A stretch of 64,000 nucleotides of DNA from Bdellovibrio svalbardensis (GCF_029531655.1 NZ_JANRMI010000002.1:806001-870000), one strand, 5' to 3'. Positions 17,161 to 26,175 are shown, numbered from the stretch's first letter. Translations and numbers: made by a program. Notes: a model not told the origin generated them from the sequence alone.

Positions 17161-17246
17161 ATTTAAGTCCTGATTTTTGCAAATCAACAGAGGAAGTCCG
17201 AGGTTCAATCCAGAGCTCATGTTAACCTGAGGTCTGGGAGGATAGG

Positions 17247-18923
17247 ATGTCTTCTATTTCATCATCAGATCGTACACGTCAGGACGACAAAGTTCGTCAA
17301 ACTCGCGAAGAGTATGAAAATCGCGAAGCAGAAAATGCCAAACGTCGCAATGCGGAAGTAAAGCGTTTGGAGGGGCGTCATCACGAAGAAATCAAGAATA
17401 TCACTGATGAGTATGAAAATCGTATTGCGGAGCTTAAAGATCGCAATCGGGAGACATTGACGGATCGAGATTTCAATAACAATCGCAAGATTGATGAAGT
17501 TCGTCAGACCTATCGTGAGTCTCTGCGCAATAAAATGGAAGAAGCTTATAATGATCGTGAACAGCAAAAAGCTTCTTATGAAGGCACATTAGCCAAGCAA
17601 AAACAAATTGGTGAGTCGCAGAAAGAAAATCTTGTTGGTCAAATGACTGAGGAGTCGGCCAAGAGCAGTGAAAAATTCTCAAATGCGATCTCCGAAAATC
17701 GCGCCAAAGCCCAAGAGACTATCAAAGACAATGCGCGCAGATTGAATGATGCTCATGAGAAAGAAAAAACGGCGATTCGACAGGGGAATGAAGATGTCAT
17801 GGCGTCGAAGCAACGTTCTGCAAATGAAATGCGTAAGTCTTACGAATCCCGTTTGAAGAATAGTGAGAGACAGCGCGAGGCCGATAACTCTCGTTGGTCG
17901 CAAAAGTTGGCAGATACAGTCGTTAATGACCGCGAAGAATATTCTGACAATTTGAATATGAAGCAGATGATGATGGATGAAGAGCGTGGCGCGATTCGTG
18001 ACAAGTTCGATAATGCGCTTGCCAAGAAAACTGCTGCGATTGATGAGCAAAACGAATCATTCCGCGACTCAGTCAATGGGCGTCTGAACAGTCAGGTTCG
18101 TTCCCGTGATAGTCAAATTCAGAGATTGAATAGTAAATTGAATAATGAAATGACCAAAAATGAACGGCTTCGTGGCATTGAAAAGAAGAACTTGGTCAAT
18201 GCCTATGAAAAACGCCTTGATTTGGTCGAAGATCAGCGTGAAGACGCCATTGTCCGCATGAAGGAACTAAATGACGGCCGTGTTGATGCGATCAATGAAA
18301 AGACTCAGAAGCTTCTTCAATCCGCCGATCGTGAAAATAAGTCCAATGCGAATTTGACGAATGCGCGCAATCATCAGGAGCGTGAGTTGTTAAATCAGCG
18401 ACATTCGGACCAGGTGGCGCAAATTTCCAACACCGCTGAAAGTCGCGTACAAAAGATTGTGGATTTGACGAATAAAAATGAGAAAAATCTTGGAAAGTAC
18501 TATGCGGATTCATTAGAGCAAATGGCTGATAACTATTCGGAGCGAATGGATGGTCAGCGCGAGCGAGCAACGAATGATCAGGTTGCTTTGAATAAAGTTA
18601 TGACAGAACGCTTCCGTGGTATGGAGGCTTCATTTAATACGAAGCTCGAGAATACAGTTAAAAACTATGAAAATAAAATCAACCAGCTTAAGGAAAATCA
18701 AGAGCGGGAGTTGAAGCGTATTGAGGGCATGTATGCCCAGCGTTTGGATGAACGGGATAAATCGGGTAAAATGGAAAAACAATCCGTTGAGATGAAATAT
18801 GAAGCCAAGATGGCTCAGCTCAACGAGTCGCATCAAGATCAGCTTGATAGAATGAATAGACGTCACCAGGAGGATATGCAAAACTTATCTACAAAGATGA
18901 GTTCATACTCTAGGAAGGCGTAG
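17247..18923 (+). CDS. Very long charged coiled-coil protein upstream of pyk
   Basis: The 558-residue protein is almost entirely Arg/Glu/Asp/Asn/Lys-rich helix with no membrane segment or signal peptide. Repeated short elements such as EEYENRE, DEYENRIAELKDRNRE and NYENKINQLKENQ suggest a long rod. Leucine is scarce, so the coil is unusually polar. The ribosome site GGGAGGATAGG is strong. The stop lies 5 bp before pyk, so the two are co-transcribed. A filament, scaffold or spacer role is likely but unproven. Confidence 0.82.
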   Translation: MSSISSSDRTRQDDKVRQTREEYENREAENAKRRNAEVKRLEGRHHEEIKNITDEYENRIAELKDRNRETLTDRDFNNNRKIDEVRQTYRESLRNKMEEAYNDREQQKASYEGTLAKQKQIGESQKENLVGQMTEESAKSSEKFSNAISENRAKAQETIKDNARRLNDAHEKEKTAIRQGNEDVMASKQRSANEMRKSYESRLKNSERQREADNSRWSQKLADTVVNDREEYSDNLNMKQMMMDEERGAIRDKFDNALAKKTAAIDEQNESFRDSVNGRLNSQVRSRDSQIQRLNSKLNNEMTKNERLRGIEKKNLVNAYEKRLDLVEDQREDAIVRMKELNDGRVDAINEKTQKLLQSADRENKSNANLTNARNHQERELLNQRHSDQVAQISNTAESRVQKIVDLTNKNEKNLGKYYADSLEQMADNYSERMDGQRERATNDQVALNKVMTERFRGMEASFNTKLENTVKNYENKINQLKENQERELKRIEGMYAQRLDERDKSGKMEKQSVEMKYEAKMAQLNESHQDQLDRMNRRHQEDMQNLSTKMSSYSRKA

Positions 18924-18928
18924 TTCAA

Positions 18929-20416
18929 ATGTTAGCAGATCGAAGAGCGAAAATTGTGGCCACGATTGGGCCAGCTACTCGTGATGAGAAAAACCTAGAA
19001 AAAGCAATTAAGGCGGGCATGAACGTGGCTCGCCTTAACTTTTCCCACGGGAGTCATGAGGACCACTTGAAAGTGGTTCACTCTCTCAGAAAATTATCTA
19101 AAGAGCTCAGAGCTCCGGTTGCGATCCTTCAGGATCTTCAGGGACCGAAAATTCGTGTTGGAAAATTTGAAAATGGCTCTATTGAGATCAAGCCTGGGGA
19201 AAAGTTGGTTGTTACAACTGCCGCAGTGCTTGGTAAGCCTGGATTGGTGCCCTCAGACTTTAAGGAATTACCGCTGGCTTGTGTGCCAGGGACTAAAATT
19301 CTTTTAGATGATGGTTTGATGGAACTTAAGGTTCTAGCTGTCCGTGGCGAAGAACTTGATGTGGAAGTTATTTATGGTGGAATTCTAAAAGACCGTAAAG
19401 GTATGAATCTTCCTGGGGTTAATCTTCCCGTGGAATGCATGACTGAAAAAGATCTTACAGATTTGGAATTCGGGATCGTGAACAAAGTGGATTATATCGC
19501 TTTGAGCTTTGTGCGACATGCACGTGATATTCGCAAGCTTCGCGAAATTATAGAGTCCCGCGGTTCCTCAGCTAAAATTATTGCGAAGATTGAAATGATC
19601 GAGGCTATCGAGAACCTTGAAGAAATCTGCCGCCTCAGTGATGCGGTCATGGTGGCGCGTGGAGATTTGGCTGTTGAAGTTGGACAAAGCCGATTGCCGG
19701 GCTTCCAGAAACGTATTATCTCAGTTTGCAATCAACTGGGGCGTCCGGTTATTACGGCGACTCAAATGCTGGATAGTATGGTTGAGAATCCTCGCCCAAC
19801 CCGTGCAGAAATTACTGACGTGGCAAATGCCGTGTTGGATGGAACTGATGCCTTGATGCTCTCTGCGGAGTCTGCGAGCGGAAAATATCCATTTAAATGT
19901 ATTCGCACGATGCATGAGATTATTTGCGAAGTCGAAACCAATGAAGAGAAATACTATAAATTGTCATTGGAAAATGAGTTCTTGAGTGCGCCAGCGGCTA
20001 TTGCGGCGAGTGCCTCTTTGAGTGCTTTGAAGCTGAACGCAACCGCAATCATCTGTCTGACAACTTCAGGCAAAACGGCGAATATCATTTCAGGCTTCCG
20101 TCCGAAAGCTCGAGTTATCTCGGTGACTCAGCATATGGATGTTTTGAATGCGATGGAATTGAACTGGGGTGTGCAAACACATGTCATCAAGCCTTATAAG
20201 TCTATGGAAGACATCTTGGTGCAAGTTGACCAACTTCTTGTGACTCATGGTTTGGCGAAAACAGGGGATCGTGTGATTCTTACCTTGGGGCAGCCTATTG
20301 CTCAGGGTGCGAAGACCAATTCAATCTATGTACATACGGTGGGTGGAGAATCCTATTCGAAACTTCCTGATGATCAGTTGCCGTTGCGTTGCCAGCAAGA
20401 TCCAGAGATATACTAG
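18929..20416 (+). CDS. pyk: Pyruvate kinase
   Basis: Pyruvate kinase converts phosphoenolpyruvate and ADP to pyruvate and ATP at the end of glycolysis. The 495-residue protein starts MLADRRAKIVATIGPATRDE. It has the substrate and metal sites NVARLNFSHG, IIAKIEMIEAIENL, MVARGDLAVEVG and ITATQMLDSMVENPRPTRAE, and a normal C-terminal regulatory domain. It begins 5 bp after the 558-residue coiled-coil gene, so glycolysis and that structural protein share an mRNA. A terminator follows at 20436. Confidence 0.96.
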   Translation: MLADRRAKIVATIGPATRDEKNLEKAIKAGMNVARLNFSHGSHEDHLKVVHSLRKLSKELRAPVAILQDLQGPKIRVGKFENGSIEIKPGEKLVVTTAAVLGKPGLVPSDFKELPLACVPGTKILLDDGLMELKVLAVRGEELDVEVIYGGILKDRKGMNLPGVNLPVECMTEKDLTDLEFGIVNKVDYIALSFVRHARDIRKLREIIESRGSSAKIIAKIEMIEAIENLEEICRLSDAVMVARGDLAVEVGQSRLPGFQKRIISVCNQLGRPVITATQMLDSMVENPRPTRAEITDVANAVLDGTDALMLSAESASGKYPFKCIRTMHEIICEVETNEEKYYKLSLENEFLSAPAAIAASASLSALKLNATAIICLTTSGKTANIISGFRPKARVISVTQHMDVLNAMELNWGVQTHVIKPYKSMEDILVQVDQLLVTHGLAKTGDRVILTLGQPIAQGAKTNSIYVHTVGGESYSKLPDDQLPLRCQQDPEIY

Positions 20417-20435
20417 TTAATATATTTAAATGAAG

Positions 20436-20459
20436 CCCGGTTTAACACCGGGTTTTTTT
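20436..20459 (+). terminator. Terminator after pyk
   Basis: CCCGGT (20436-20441), loop TTAAC, ACCGGG (20447-20452), followed by seven T. It lies just before the convergent stop of the receiver gene at 20458. Confidence 0.88.
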
Positions 20460-20859
20460 ATAGGGGAATCCCATATTTCTGGGTGATCCGGAGTTTAATA
20501 TTGTGGTAGCTAACAGGCTTTGTGAAATATCCTGTCGCTCCGAGAGTCATGGATTTTTTAATATAATCCATGTTGTCGTAGGCACTCATCATAAAAACTT
20601 CTACATTGGGATGAGTTTTCTTTATTTTTTCAAGCAGATCAAAGCCGGAAATTTCCGGCATGTTGATGTCGGTAATAACCAGATATTGTCCCTTTTCAGG
20701 CGACTCATCCAAGTAAGTTAAACATTTCTGAGCATTTTCAAAGAAATGAAAGTCAATGGAGCCGTCGCGAATTGCAGTCTGGAAATTCAATTCGCTAATG
20801 AGTCCAACGTCTTGTTCATCATCCACAATGATAAGTTTGAGGTTGGGGGTTACTGTCAT
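20458..20859 (-). CDS. Single-domain response regulator (receiver only)
   Basis: The 133-residue CheY-like receiver has the acidic pair D13-D14, phospho-acceptor D64 (ITDINMPEISG), the switch Ser/Thr region MMSAYD and K114 (FTKP). It has no output domain, so it would act by protein-protein contact or as a phospho-relay. Its start overlaps the end of the histidine kinase gene by 4 bp (20856-20859), so the two form a cognate pair. Confidence 0.93.
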   Translation of the reverse strand: MTVTPNLKLIIVDDEQDVGLISELNFQTAIRDGSIDFHFFENAQKCLTYLDESPEKGQYLVITDINMPEISGFDLLEKIKKTHPNVEVFMMSAYDNMDYIKKSMTLGATGYFTKPVSYHNIKLRITQKYGIPL

Positions 20860-22205
20860 GGTTGTTCCTCTAAGCCTGGCACCAAAGGGAGGGTGATGTT
20901 TACCTCTGTAAAAATCCCCTCGCGACTGCTAATACTGATGTCGCCAAAATTTTTTGTGAGTGTGGATTTGGCAATTGATAGCCCCAGGCCGGTTCCTTCG
21001 CCAGGTGGTTTGGTTGTATAAAACTCACGAAATAAATTGAGAAGATGTTTTTCTGAGATACCAGTGCCGTTGTCTCGGATGACAGCGTCGATGGACTGGT
21101 CTGATGTTGTTAAGTTCACCGAAAGCTCCGGTTTAAAGGAATCCTTGGGGGAATGATTCAGTTTTTTTCGAAGAGCGTAAAGAGAGTTATCGAAAATATT
21201 TATAAAAGCTCGTTCGATGCTCGATGGGTTGATCACCCTCACTTTAATATGAGGGAGGATGTTTTTCTGAAGGGTCAGCTTTGACTTGAAATTCAAGTCA
21301 CTGAGAGATCTGATGCACATATCGAGCGAATGGTTGATGAGCTCAGAGAGATCAATAATTTCGGGTTCAGATTCAGTGTCTTGCCGAGCTTGTTTGAGCA
21401 TGGAAGTTATGATGGAGTTGGCGCGTTCGCCATGCTCATGGATCATATGAGACAGTTCTCGAAGGTGGTTGGGGTTTAGTTCGTTTTCTTCAAGTTCTTC
21501 AAGGATTTCAGCCGAGTTTATAATGACGTTGAGTGGATTTTTTAGTTCGTGAGCGATTCCAAATGTAATTCGCCCGATGGTGGCTAATTTTTCTTGAGAG
21601 ATCATTTGTTGTTGTGTTCGTTGTAGGTTTTTAAAAGCCATTCTGAGCTCATTGGTCCGCTCTTGAACTTGTTGCTCGAGTTTTTCATTGATTCTTTGTA
21701 GGGAGTCTTCGAAGGCGATTCGGCGATATTCGGTGCCGATTCGAGCCGCAAAGAATTCAGTGACAGCGGTCATGGTTTCAGTGTTTTCAATTTCACGATC
21801 ATCCATGATCACGAGCAAACCAATCAGGCTGCCGTCGGTATGTAAGAAAGGTGCGCCAATATAGGATTCAATTTTCAGATCTGTGAGCATTTGGTCTTTG
21901 GGAAAGATCTTTGCGACATCTTTGACGTAGCAGCTAGCTCTGGTTCCACAGATAACGTTGACGCAGGGGGTGCCGTTAAGCTCGTATATGACATTGTCTG
22001 TGAAGTGGTCTTCCGCCCACATGAAATCTGTTTGAATTTTTGTGCGCTCTGGTTCAATGGCATGGCCGACCATGACGTATTTAACATTAAGTTCTTGAGC
22101 AATATGTTGAACCAGCTCACGAATGTAGTCTTCACCGTACAGGAGCTGATCGACCTTACTAAGATTGCGCAGGGCTTTGACAATATGATAGCTCTCTCTG
22201 TCCAT
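20856..22205 (-). CDS. GAF-domain sensor histidine kinase
   Basis: The 449-residue kinase has a GAF-like sensor (about residues 25-160) and a coiled-coil linker. The HisKA dimerisation domain has phospho-acceptor H219 (FGIAHELKNPLN). The ATPase domain carries the N box (FINIFDNSLYALRK) and G boxes (DNGTGIS, GEGTGLGLSIAKS). No membrane segment is visible, so it senses a cytoplasmic cue. It is coupled to the receiver gene 20458-20859. The start has an AGGAG ribosome site and an extended -10 promoter upstream. Confidence 0.93.
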   Translation of the reverse strand: MDRESYHIVKALRNLSKVDQLLYGEDYIRELVQHIAQELNVKYVMVGHAIEPERTKIQTDFMWAEDHFTDNVIYELNGTPCVNVICGTRASCYVKDVAKIFPKDQMLTDLKIESYIGAPFLHTDGSLIGLLVIMDDREIENTETMTAVTEFFAARIGTEYRRIAFEDSLQRINEKLEQQVQERTNELRMAFKNLQRTQQQMISQEKLATIGRITFGIAHELKNPLNVIINSAEILEELEENELNPNHLRELSHMIHEHGERANSIITSMLKQARQDTESEPEIIDLSELINHSLDMCIRSLSDLNFKSKLTLQKNILPHIKVRVINPSSIERAFINIFDNSLYALRKKLNHSPKDSFKPELSVNLTTSDQSIDAVIRDNGTGISEKHLLNLFREFYTTKPPGEGTGLGLSIAKSTLTKNFGDISISSREGIFTEVNITLPLVPGLEEQP

Positions 22206-22223
22206 GAGGACTCCTTTGTGCTT

Positions 22224-22232
22224 ATCATAACA
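22224..22232 (-). promoter_or_regulatory. Extended -10 promoter of the histidine kinase operon
   Basis: On the minus strand TGTTATGAT (22232-22224) is an extended -10 element: TG, one base, then TATGAT. Transcription would start about 12 nt before the ATG and retain the AGGAG ribosome site. No good -35 box is visible. Confidence 0.4.
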
Positions 22233-22280
22233 TTTGCTGGCGGGTTGCAGTGAAGTTGAGCCGTAATCCTGTCAAAGTAC

Positions 22281-22308
22281 AAAAAGAAAAGCGCCCTTCG
22301 GGCGCTTT
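22281..22308 (-). terminator. Terminator of the cNMP-binding regulator gene
   Basis: On the minus strand AAAGCGCCC, loop GAA, GGGCGCTTT, then TCTTTTT. It lies 17 bp behind the stop of the 22325-23308 gene. Confidence 0.85.
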
Positions 22309-22324
22309 AGAGGAAGTTCAATTT

Positions 22325-23308
22325 CTATCTTAATTTCTTCTTTAAATTATTTACGAGGGACCAGTTGCGCGCCAGTGGCTCTACGTAGGGGAGTTCCACC
22401 AGGATATAGACGCCTTGTTCGTCCATAATCTTCTCAGTGAGATATTTTTTCTCAACTAAGGGATTGACGTCATCGACCTTGATTAAGTTTCCCGTTTCCT
22501 TCATGGAGTCGTTTTGAACGTCGTTAAGATTTACTTTATATAGGCCTTTTCTGTCTGGTTCGGCCTTCTTCGCAAATTGCAAAATGCCGCTAAGGATTTT
22601 TACCTCAGAATCGCTCATTTCAGGCAAGCGGTCTTTTTCCTGCTTGAAAAGCCAATCATTATACCAGTCCACAAAACTGAAGAGTTCCTGCGGCTTGAGA
22701 TTGGTAATTTTTTGTGAGCCATCGCCACGATCTTCTTGCTCTAAATAACCCAATTCAGTCAGAACATTCACCATGCTCTGCATTTTGTTGGTCGCTTCCT
22801 GGAAGATTTGAATGGTGTAGTTGCGCAGTAATACGGAAGAAATGCTGACCGCGTTGTTATCTTCAGTTTTTCCATACTTGTTGCAAACGAGATTGAGAAT
22901 GGAGAGGTATTTGTTTGTGATATGAGGTGGAAATCTTTCTTCGTTTGGATTGGAGTTTTCAAGAATTTTAATTTTCTTGTTAGCTTCGCGAAGATTCTCA
23001 TTGAGGTTCTTCATGATCGCGCGAACCCAAACAGGCAGCTCATTCATTTGTTTGTTTAAAGAATCATAGGGGAGTGAGATGACTTCAGTCTCTTTCAGCG
23101 CTTTGACATTTGCGCTGCGAGGTTTTTTATCAAACAAGGCCATTTCTCCAACCATGGAGCCGGCTTGTATTTCGGCGAGAACGACTTCGGAATTCCCTTT
23201 GGTTTTAGTGACAGCAAGGGTGCCCGATTTCACGATATACATCGCATCTGGCGCATCACCTTCGCGGAATAAGTAACTGTCTTTTGCGATTTTTTTTGCT
23301 TCTGCCAC
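22325..23308 (-). CDS. Cyclic-nucleotide-binding domain regulator (Crp/Fnr-like N-terminal half)
   Basis: Residues 1-115 form a cyclic-nucleotide-binding domain (SYLFREGDAPDAMYIVKSGTL, then GSMVGEMALFDKKPRSANV). This includes the phosphate-binding GEMALFD...RSA cassette, so cAMP or a related ligand is plausible. The remaining 210 residues are not a standard Crp helix-turn-helix. They contain winged-helix-like stretches (SMVNVLTELGYLEQED and KKYLTEKIMDEQGVYILVEL). It may be a transcription factor or an effector of cyclic-nucleotide signalling. The start is GTG with GAGAGG upstream, lying inside the inverted repeat at 23309-23334. Confidence 0.82.
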   Translation of the reverse strand: MAEAKKIAKDSYLFREGDAPDAMYIVKSGTLAVTKTKGNSEVVLAEIQAGSMVGEMALFDKKPRSANVKALKETEVISLPYDSLNKQMNELPVWVRAIMKNLNENLREANKKIKILENSNPNEERFPPHITNKYLSILNLVCNKYGKTEDNNAVSISSVLLRNYTIQIFQEATNKMQSMVNVLTELGYLEQEDRGDGSQKITNLKPQELFSFVDWYNDWLFKQEKDRLPEMSDSEVKILSGILQFAKKAEPDRKGLYKVNLNDVQNDSMKETGNLIKVDDVNPLVEKKYLTEKIMDEQGVYILVELPYVEPLARNWSLVNNLKKKLR

Positions 23309-23334
23309 AAGGATCCTCTCATTAACTGATCCTT
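23309..23334 (-). other. Inverted repeat around the ribosome site of the cNMP regulator
   Basis: AAGGATC (23309-23315) and GATCCTT (23328-23334) form a 7-bp dyad with a 12-nt spacer that contains the GAGAGG ribosome site. The dyad ends at the GTG start. It could be an mRNA hairpin or a DNA operator for autoregulation. Confidence 0.4.
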
Positions 23335-23396
23335 GATTATCCTCGGAAAGAAAGAGAGGTGCAATGCGACTTGATGGGGGTTCTGGACTTTTGAAT

Positions 23397-23425
23397 AGCC
23401 CCAGCAGCTAATTGCTCCTGGGGCT
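23397..23425 (-). terminator. Likely terminator of the thiolase/CoA-transferase operon
   Basis: AGCCCCAG (23397-23404) and CTGGGGCT (23418-23425) pair over 8 bp, 17 bp behind the scoB stop on the minus strand. The following T-tract is weak (ATTC), so termination may be inefficient. Confidence 0.6.
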
Positions 23426-23442
23426 GATGAGGTGTCTTAAAA

Positions 23443-24099
23443 TTAGAAAGTCATGGCTTTGCAGTCAGGGGCAATTTTCATTTTGCCTTCTGTGGCTGCG
23501 AGAACCTTTTCCGGAGTCAGATCTGGGGCGTATTCTTTAAGAACGAAGCCTTCAGGAGTGATCTCAATCACCCCAAAATCACTGACGATCTTTTTGATAC
23601 ATTTGATTCCAGTTAATGGCAGCGTGCACTTTGTGCGAAGTTTGGAATTTCCCTCTTTATCGGTATGTTGCATCGCCACGATAACATTGCGAGCCCCAGC
23701 GACAAGATCCATGGCTCCGCCCATGCCTTTGACCATTTTGCCGGGAACCATCCAGTTTGCGATAGAGCCTTGCTCGTCAACTTCCATAGCGCCCAAAACA
23801 GTCAAATCAACATGACCGCCGCGAATCATCGCAAAGCTGTCTGCGCTTGAAAAGAAGCTGGCGCCAGGAGCTGCCGTGACAGTTTGTTTTCCGGCGTTGA
23901 TCAAATCAGGATCAACAGCGGATTCTTTTGGGAAGGGTCCCATGCCCAAAAGTCCGTTTTCACTCTGTAACATAACCGTCTTATTGCTCGGAATGTAGTT
24001 TGCTACCAAGGTTGGAATGCCAATGCCGAGGTTTACGCAGTAACCATCTTCAACTTCTTGGGCAATTCTTTGCGCAATTTGTTCTCTAGTTAATGGCAT
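23443..24099 (-). CDS. scoB: 3-oxoacid CoA-transferase subunit B
   Basis: The B subunit carries the catalytic glutamate that forms a thioester with CoA. The 218-residue protein shows GIGIPTLVANYIP, then LQSENGLLGMGP with E47, GGHVDLTVLGAMEVDEQG and GSNLRTKCTLPLTG-like features, all of the SCOT/AtoA family. With subunit A it moves CoA between acetoacetate and succinyl-CoA or acetyl-CoA. It starts 3 bp after scoA and has an AAGGGG ribosome site. The operon also contains a thiolase, giving a complete acetoacetate-to-acetyl-CoA route. Confidence 0.92.
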   Translation of the reverse strand: MPLTREQIAQRIAQEVEDGYCVNLGIGIPTLVANYIPSNKTVMLQSENGLLGMGPFPKESAVDPDLINAGKQTVTAAPGASFFSSADSFAMIRGGHVDLTVLGAMEVDEQGSIANWMVPGKMVKGMGGAMDLVAGARNVIVAMQHTDKEGNSKLRTKCTLPLTGIKCIKKIVSDFGVIEITPEGFVLKEYAPDLTPEKVLAATEGKMKIAPDCKAMTF

Positions 24100-24102
24100 A
24101 AG

Positions 24103-24801
24103 TTACCCCTTGCTCACGGTACGTTGTTCGATGCGTTTTTGATAGTTGGTGCCTTGGAAAATGCGTTGTACGTACACTCCCGGCGTATGGATTTGATCCG
24201 GATCCAATTCCCCAATTTCAACCAATTCTTCAACTTCAACCACAGTGATTTTGCCAGCAGTTGCGGCCATCGGATTGAAATTACGAGCTGTTTTTCTAAA
24301 AATGAGGTTCCCGAATTTGTCGCCTTTCCAGGCTTTGACCAAAGCAAAGTCACCGACGATGCCGCGTTCAAGAACATAGTCGCGACCATCGAAGTTTTTG
24401 ATTTCTTTTCCTTCAGCAACCAAAGTTCCCACGCCTGTTGGTGTGTAGAATCCGGCGATCCCCGCGCCACCAGCGCGAATGCGCTCAGCGAGAGTTCCTT
24501 GTGGGCAGAATTCCAATTGCAACTCGCCGCTCATGTAGAGCTTTTCAAAAAGAGCATTTTCGCCGACATAAGAAGAAACCATCTTTTTGATCTGACGCTT
24601 TTGGAGAAGCAATCCCAAGCCAAAATCATCAACGCCGGCGTTATTTGAAACGCAGGTCAGATCTTTTACGCCCATTTCATGCAAGGCTGCGATGGAGTTT
24701 TCAGGGATGCCACAAAGTCCAAATCCGCCAACGATCAAAGTCATTCCGTCTTTAACGTCGGTCAGAGCAGACATCGCGTCTTTAAATACTTTCTTACTCA
24801 T
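24103..24801 (-). CDS. scoA: 3-oxoacid CoA-transferase subunit A
   Basis: The 232-residue A subunit has the family signature [32 protein letters not shown] and [16 protein letters not shown]. The frame is open to 24840, but the ATG at 24801 ([15 protein letters not shown]) with GAGG upstream is the likely start. It acts as a heteromer with scoB. It lies 75 bp downstream of the thiolase gene, and the gap carries the inverted repeat at 24819-24843. Confidence 0.92.
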   Translation of the reverse strand: MSKKVFKDAMSALTDVKDGMTLIVGGFGLCGIPENSIAALHEMGVKDLTCVSNNAGVDDFGLGLLLQKRQIKKMVSSYVGENALFEKLYMSGELQLEFCPQGTLAERIRAGGAGIAGFYTPTGVGTLVAEGKEIKNFDGRDYVLERGIVGDFALVKAWKGDKFGNLIFRKTARNFNPMAATAGKITVVEVEELVEIGELDPDQIHTPGVYVQRIFQGTNYQKRIEQRTVSKG

Positions 24802-24818
24802 TTTAACTACCTCAACAC

Positions 24819-24843
24819 ACCTTGGGGCGCGAGCACCCAAGGT
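24819..24843 (-). other. 8-bp inverted repeat between thiolase gene and scoA
   Basis: ACCTTGGG (24819-24826) and CCCAAGGT (24836-24843) pair perfectly across a 9-nt GC-rich loop, 18 nt before the scoA ATG. No T-tract follows, so it more likely tunes mRNA stability or translation inside the operon than ends transcription. Confidence 0.45.
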
Positions 24844-24876
24844 TGCAAAAAAAGAAAATACCTGGAGAAATTTGAA

Positions 24877-26052
24877 CTACGCTTTTTCTATAATTAATGC
24901 GACAGCTTCGCCGCCACCAATACACAAAGTCGCTAGACCATAGCGCTTGTTGTGAGTGTGGAGGGCGTGAACCAAAGTTGTAAGAATACGTGCACCAGAG
25001 GCTCCAATCGGATGTCCGATAGCAATCGCGCCACCGTGAACGTTGACTTTAGCTGCTGGGATTTCCAGCTCTTTCATCGCCACTTGAGTCACGACTGCGA
25101 AAGCTTCATTGATCTCCCAAAGATCAATATCACCAATTTTCAAGTTGGCTTTAGCCAAAGCTTTTTTGATCGCGCCCACAGGGGCTGTCGTGAAGTATTT
25201 AGGTTCGTGTGCGAAAGTTCCATGTGCTACGATTTTCGCAAGCGGTTTCAATCCACGCTTTGTTGCTTCGCTTTCAGACATCAAGACGTGAGCCGCGCCA
25301 CCATCATTGATTTTTGATGCGTTCGCAGCAGTGATGGTTCCAGCTTTATCAAAAGCAGGCTTCAAGCCAGGGATTTTGTCGAAGTTCGTATTGAACGGCT
25401 CTTCGTCTTTATCCACAGTCACTGCGCCTTTGCGGCCTTCAACCACAACAGGAACGATTTCGTTTTTGAATACGCCATCAGCCCACGCTTTTTGCGCTTT
25501 TTTGTATGAATCAACGGCAAAAGCATCTTGTGATTCTCTTGTGAAATTGTGCTCTTTTACGCAGATCTCTGCAGCATTTCCCATATGGAAATTGTTGTAC
25601 GGATCCCAAAGACCGTCTTTGATCATTGAGTCTGTCATTTGCGTTGGTCCCATACGGTAGCCAGAACGAGAGTTCTCAAGTAAATGCGGCGCCAGAGTCA
25701 TGTTCTCTTGTCCGCCAGCCACTGCAACTTTGGTGTTACCAAGGGCGATGTTGTCGGCTGCAAGCATCACAGCTTTAAGGCCTGATCCGCAAACTTTATT
25801 GATAGTTAAACAAGGAGTGTTGTTGCCGAGTCCGGCGAAAAGAGCTGCTTGACGAGCGGGAGCTTGTCCAACACCTGCAGTCAGGACCTCGCCCATGATC
25901 ACTTCATCAACTTCATTCGGAGAAACATTGGCGCGGTTCAAAGCTTCCTTGATCGCTGCCGCACCGAGCTTTGGTGCAGGTACAGATCCAAATCCACCTT
26001 GGAAAGAAGCCACTGGGGTTCTAACGCTGCTGACAATTACTACATTTTCCAT
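24877..26052 (-). CDS. atoB: Acetyl-CoA acetyltransferase (thiolase)
   Basis: The 391-residue biosynthetic-type thiolase interconverts acetoacetyl-CoA and two acetyl-CoA. Active-site residues are C88 (NKVCGSGLK), H347 (GHPIGASG) and C377 (LCIGGGEA). It heads the operon with scoA and scoB on the minus strand, consistent with acetoacetate or short-chain acid use, or polyhydroxybutyrate breakdown. The ribosome site AAGAGGTG is good. Substrate preference between acetyl and longer chains cannot be read from sequence alone; the symbol marks the family. Confidence 0.93.
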   Translation of the reverse strand: MENVVIVSSVRTPVASFQGGFGSVPAPKLGAAAIKEALNRANVSPNEVDEVIMGEVLTAGVGQAPARQAALFAGLGNNTPCLTINKVCGSGLKAVMLAADNIALGNTKVAVAGGQENMTLAPHLLENSRSGYRMGPTQMTDSMIKDGLWDPYNNFHMGNAAEICVKEHNFTRESQDAFAVDSYKKAQKAWADGVFKNEIVPVVVEGRKGAVTVDKDEEPFNTNFDKIPGLKPAFDKAGTITAANASKINDGGAAHVLMSESEATKRGLKPLAKIVAHGTFAHEPKYFTTAPVGAIKKALAKANLKIGDIDLWEINEAFAVVTQVAMKELEIPAAKVNVHGGAIAIGHPIGASGARILTTLVHALHTHNKRYGLATLCIGGGEAVALIIEKA

Positions 26053-26114
26053 CTATTCACCTCTTATGTTGAAAATCGTAAAAAGATTTACTTAAATAGA
26101 GTCTGAGTCAAGTC

Positions 26115-26158
26115 GCCGCGTGAAAAATGCGGCATACCTACTCCGGCAGTGCTGGAGT
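26115..26158 (+). repeat. Two adjacent leader hairpins; second is the 3-nt-loop family
   Basis: GCCGC (26115-26119) pairs with GCGGC (26129-26133). Seven bases later ACTCCGGC (26140-26147), loop AGT, GCTGGAGT (26151-26158) forms an 8-bp stem. Both precede the ribosome site AGGAGA of the gene at 26176. The second hairpin belongs to the ffh/rimM leader family. Confidence 0.65.
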
Positions 26159-26175
26159 GAATCAGGAGACAACGC

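Noticed and set aside
17195-17212. T-arm-like sequence (GAGGTTCAATCC)
   Set aside because: No acceptor, D or anticodon stem can be built around it, so it is not a tRNA.
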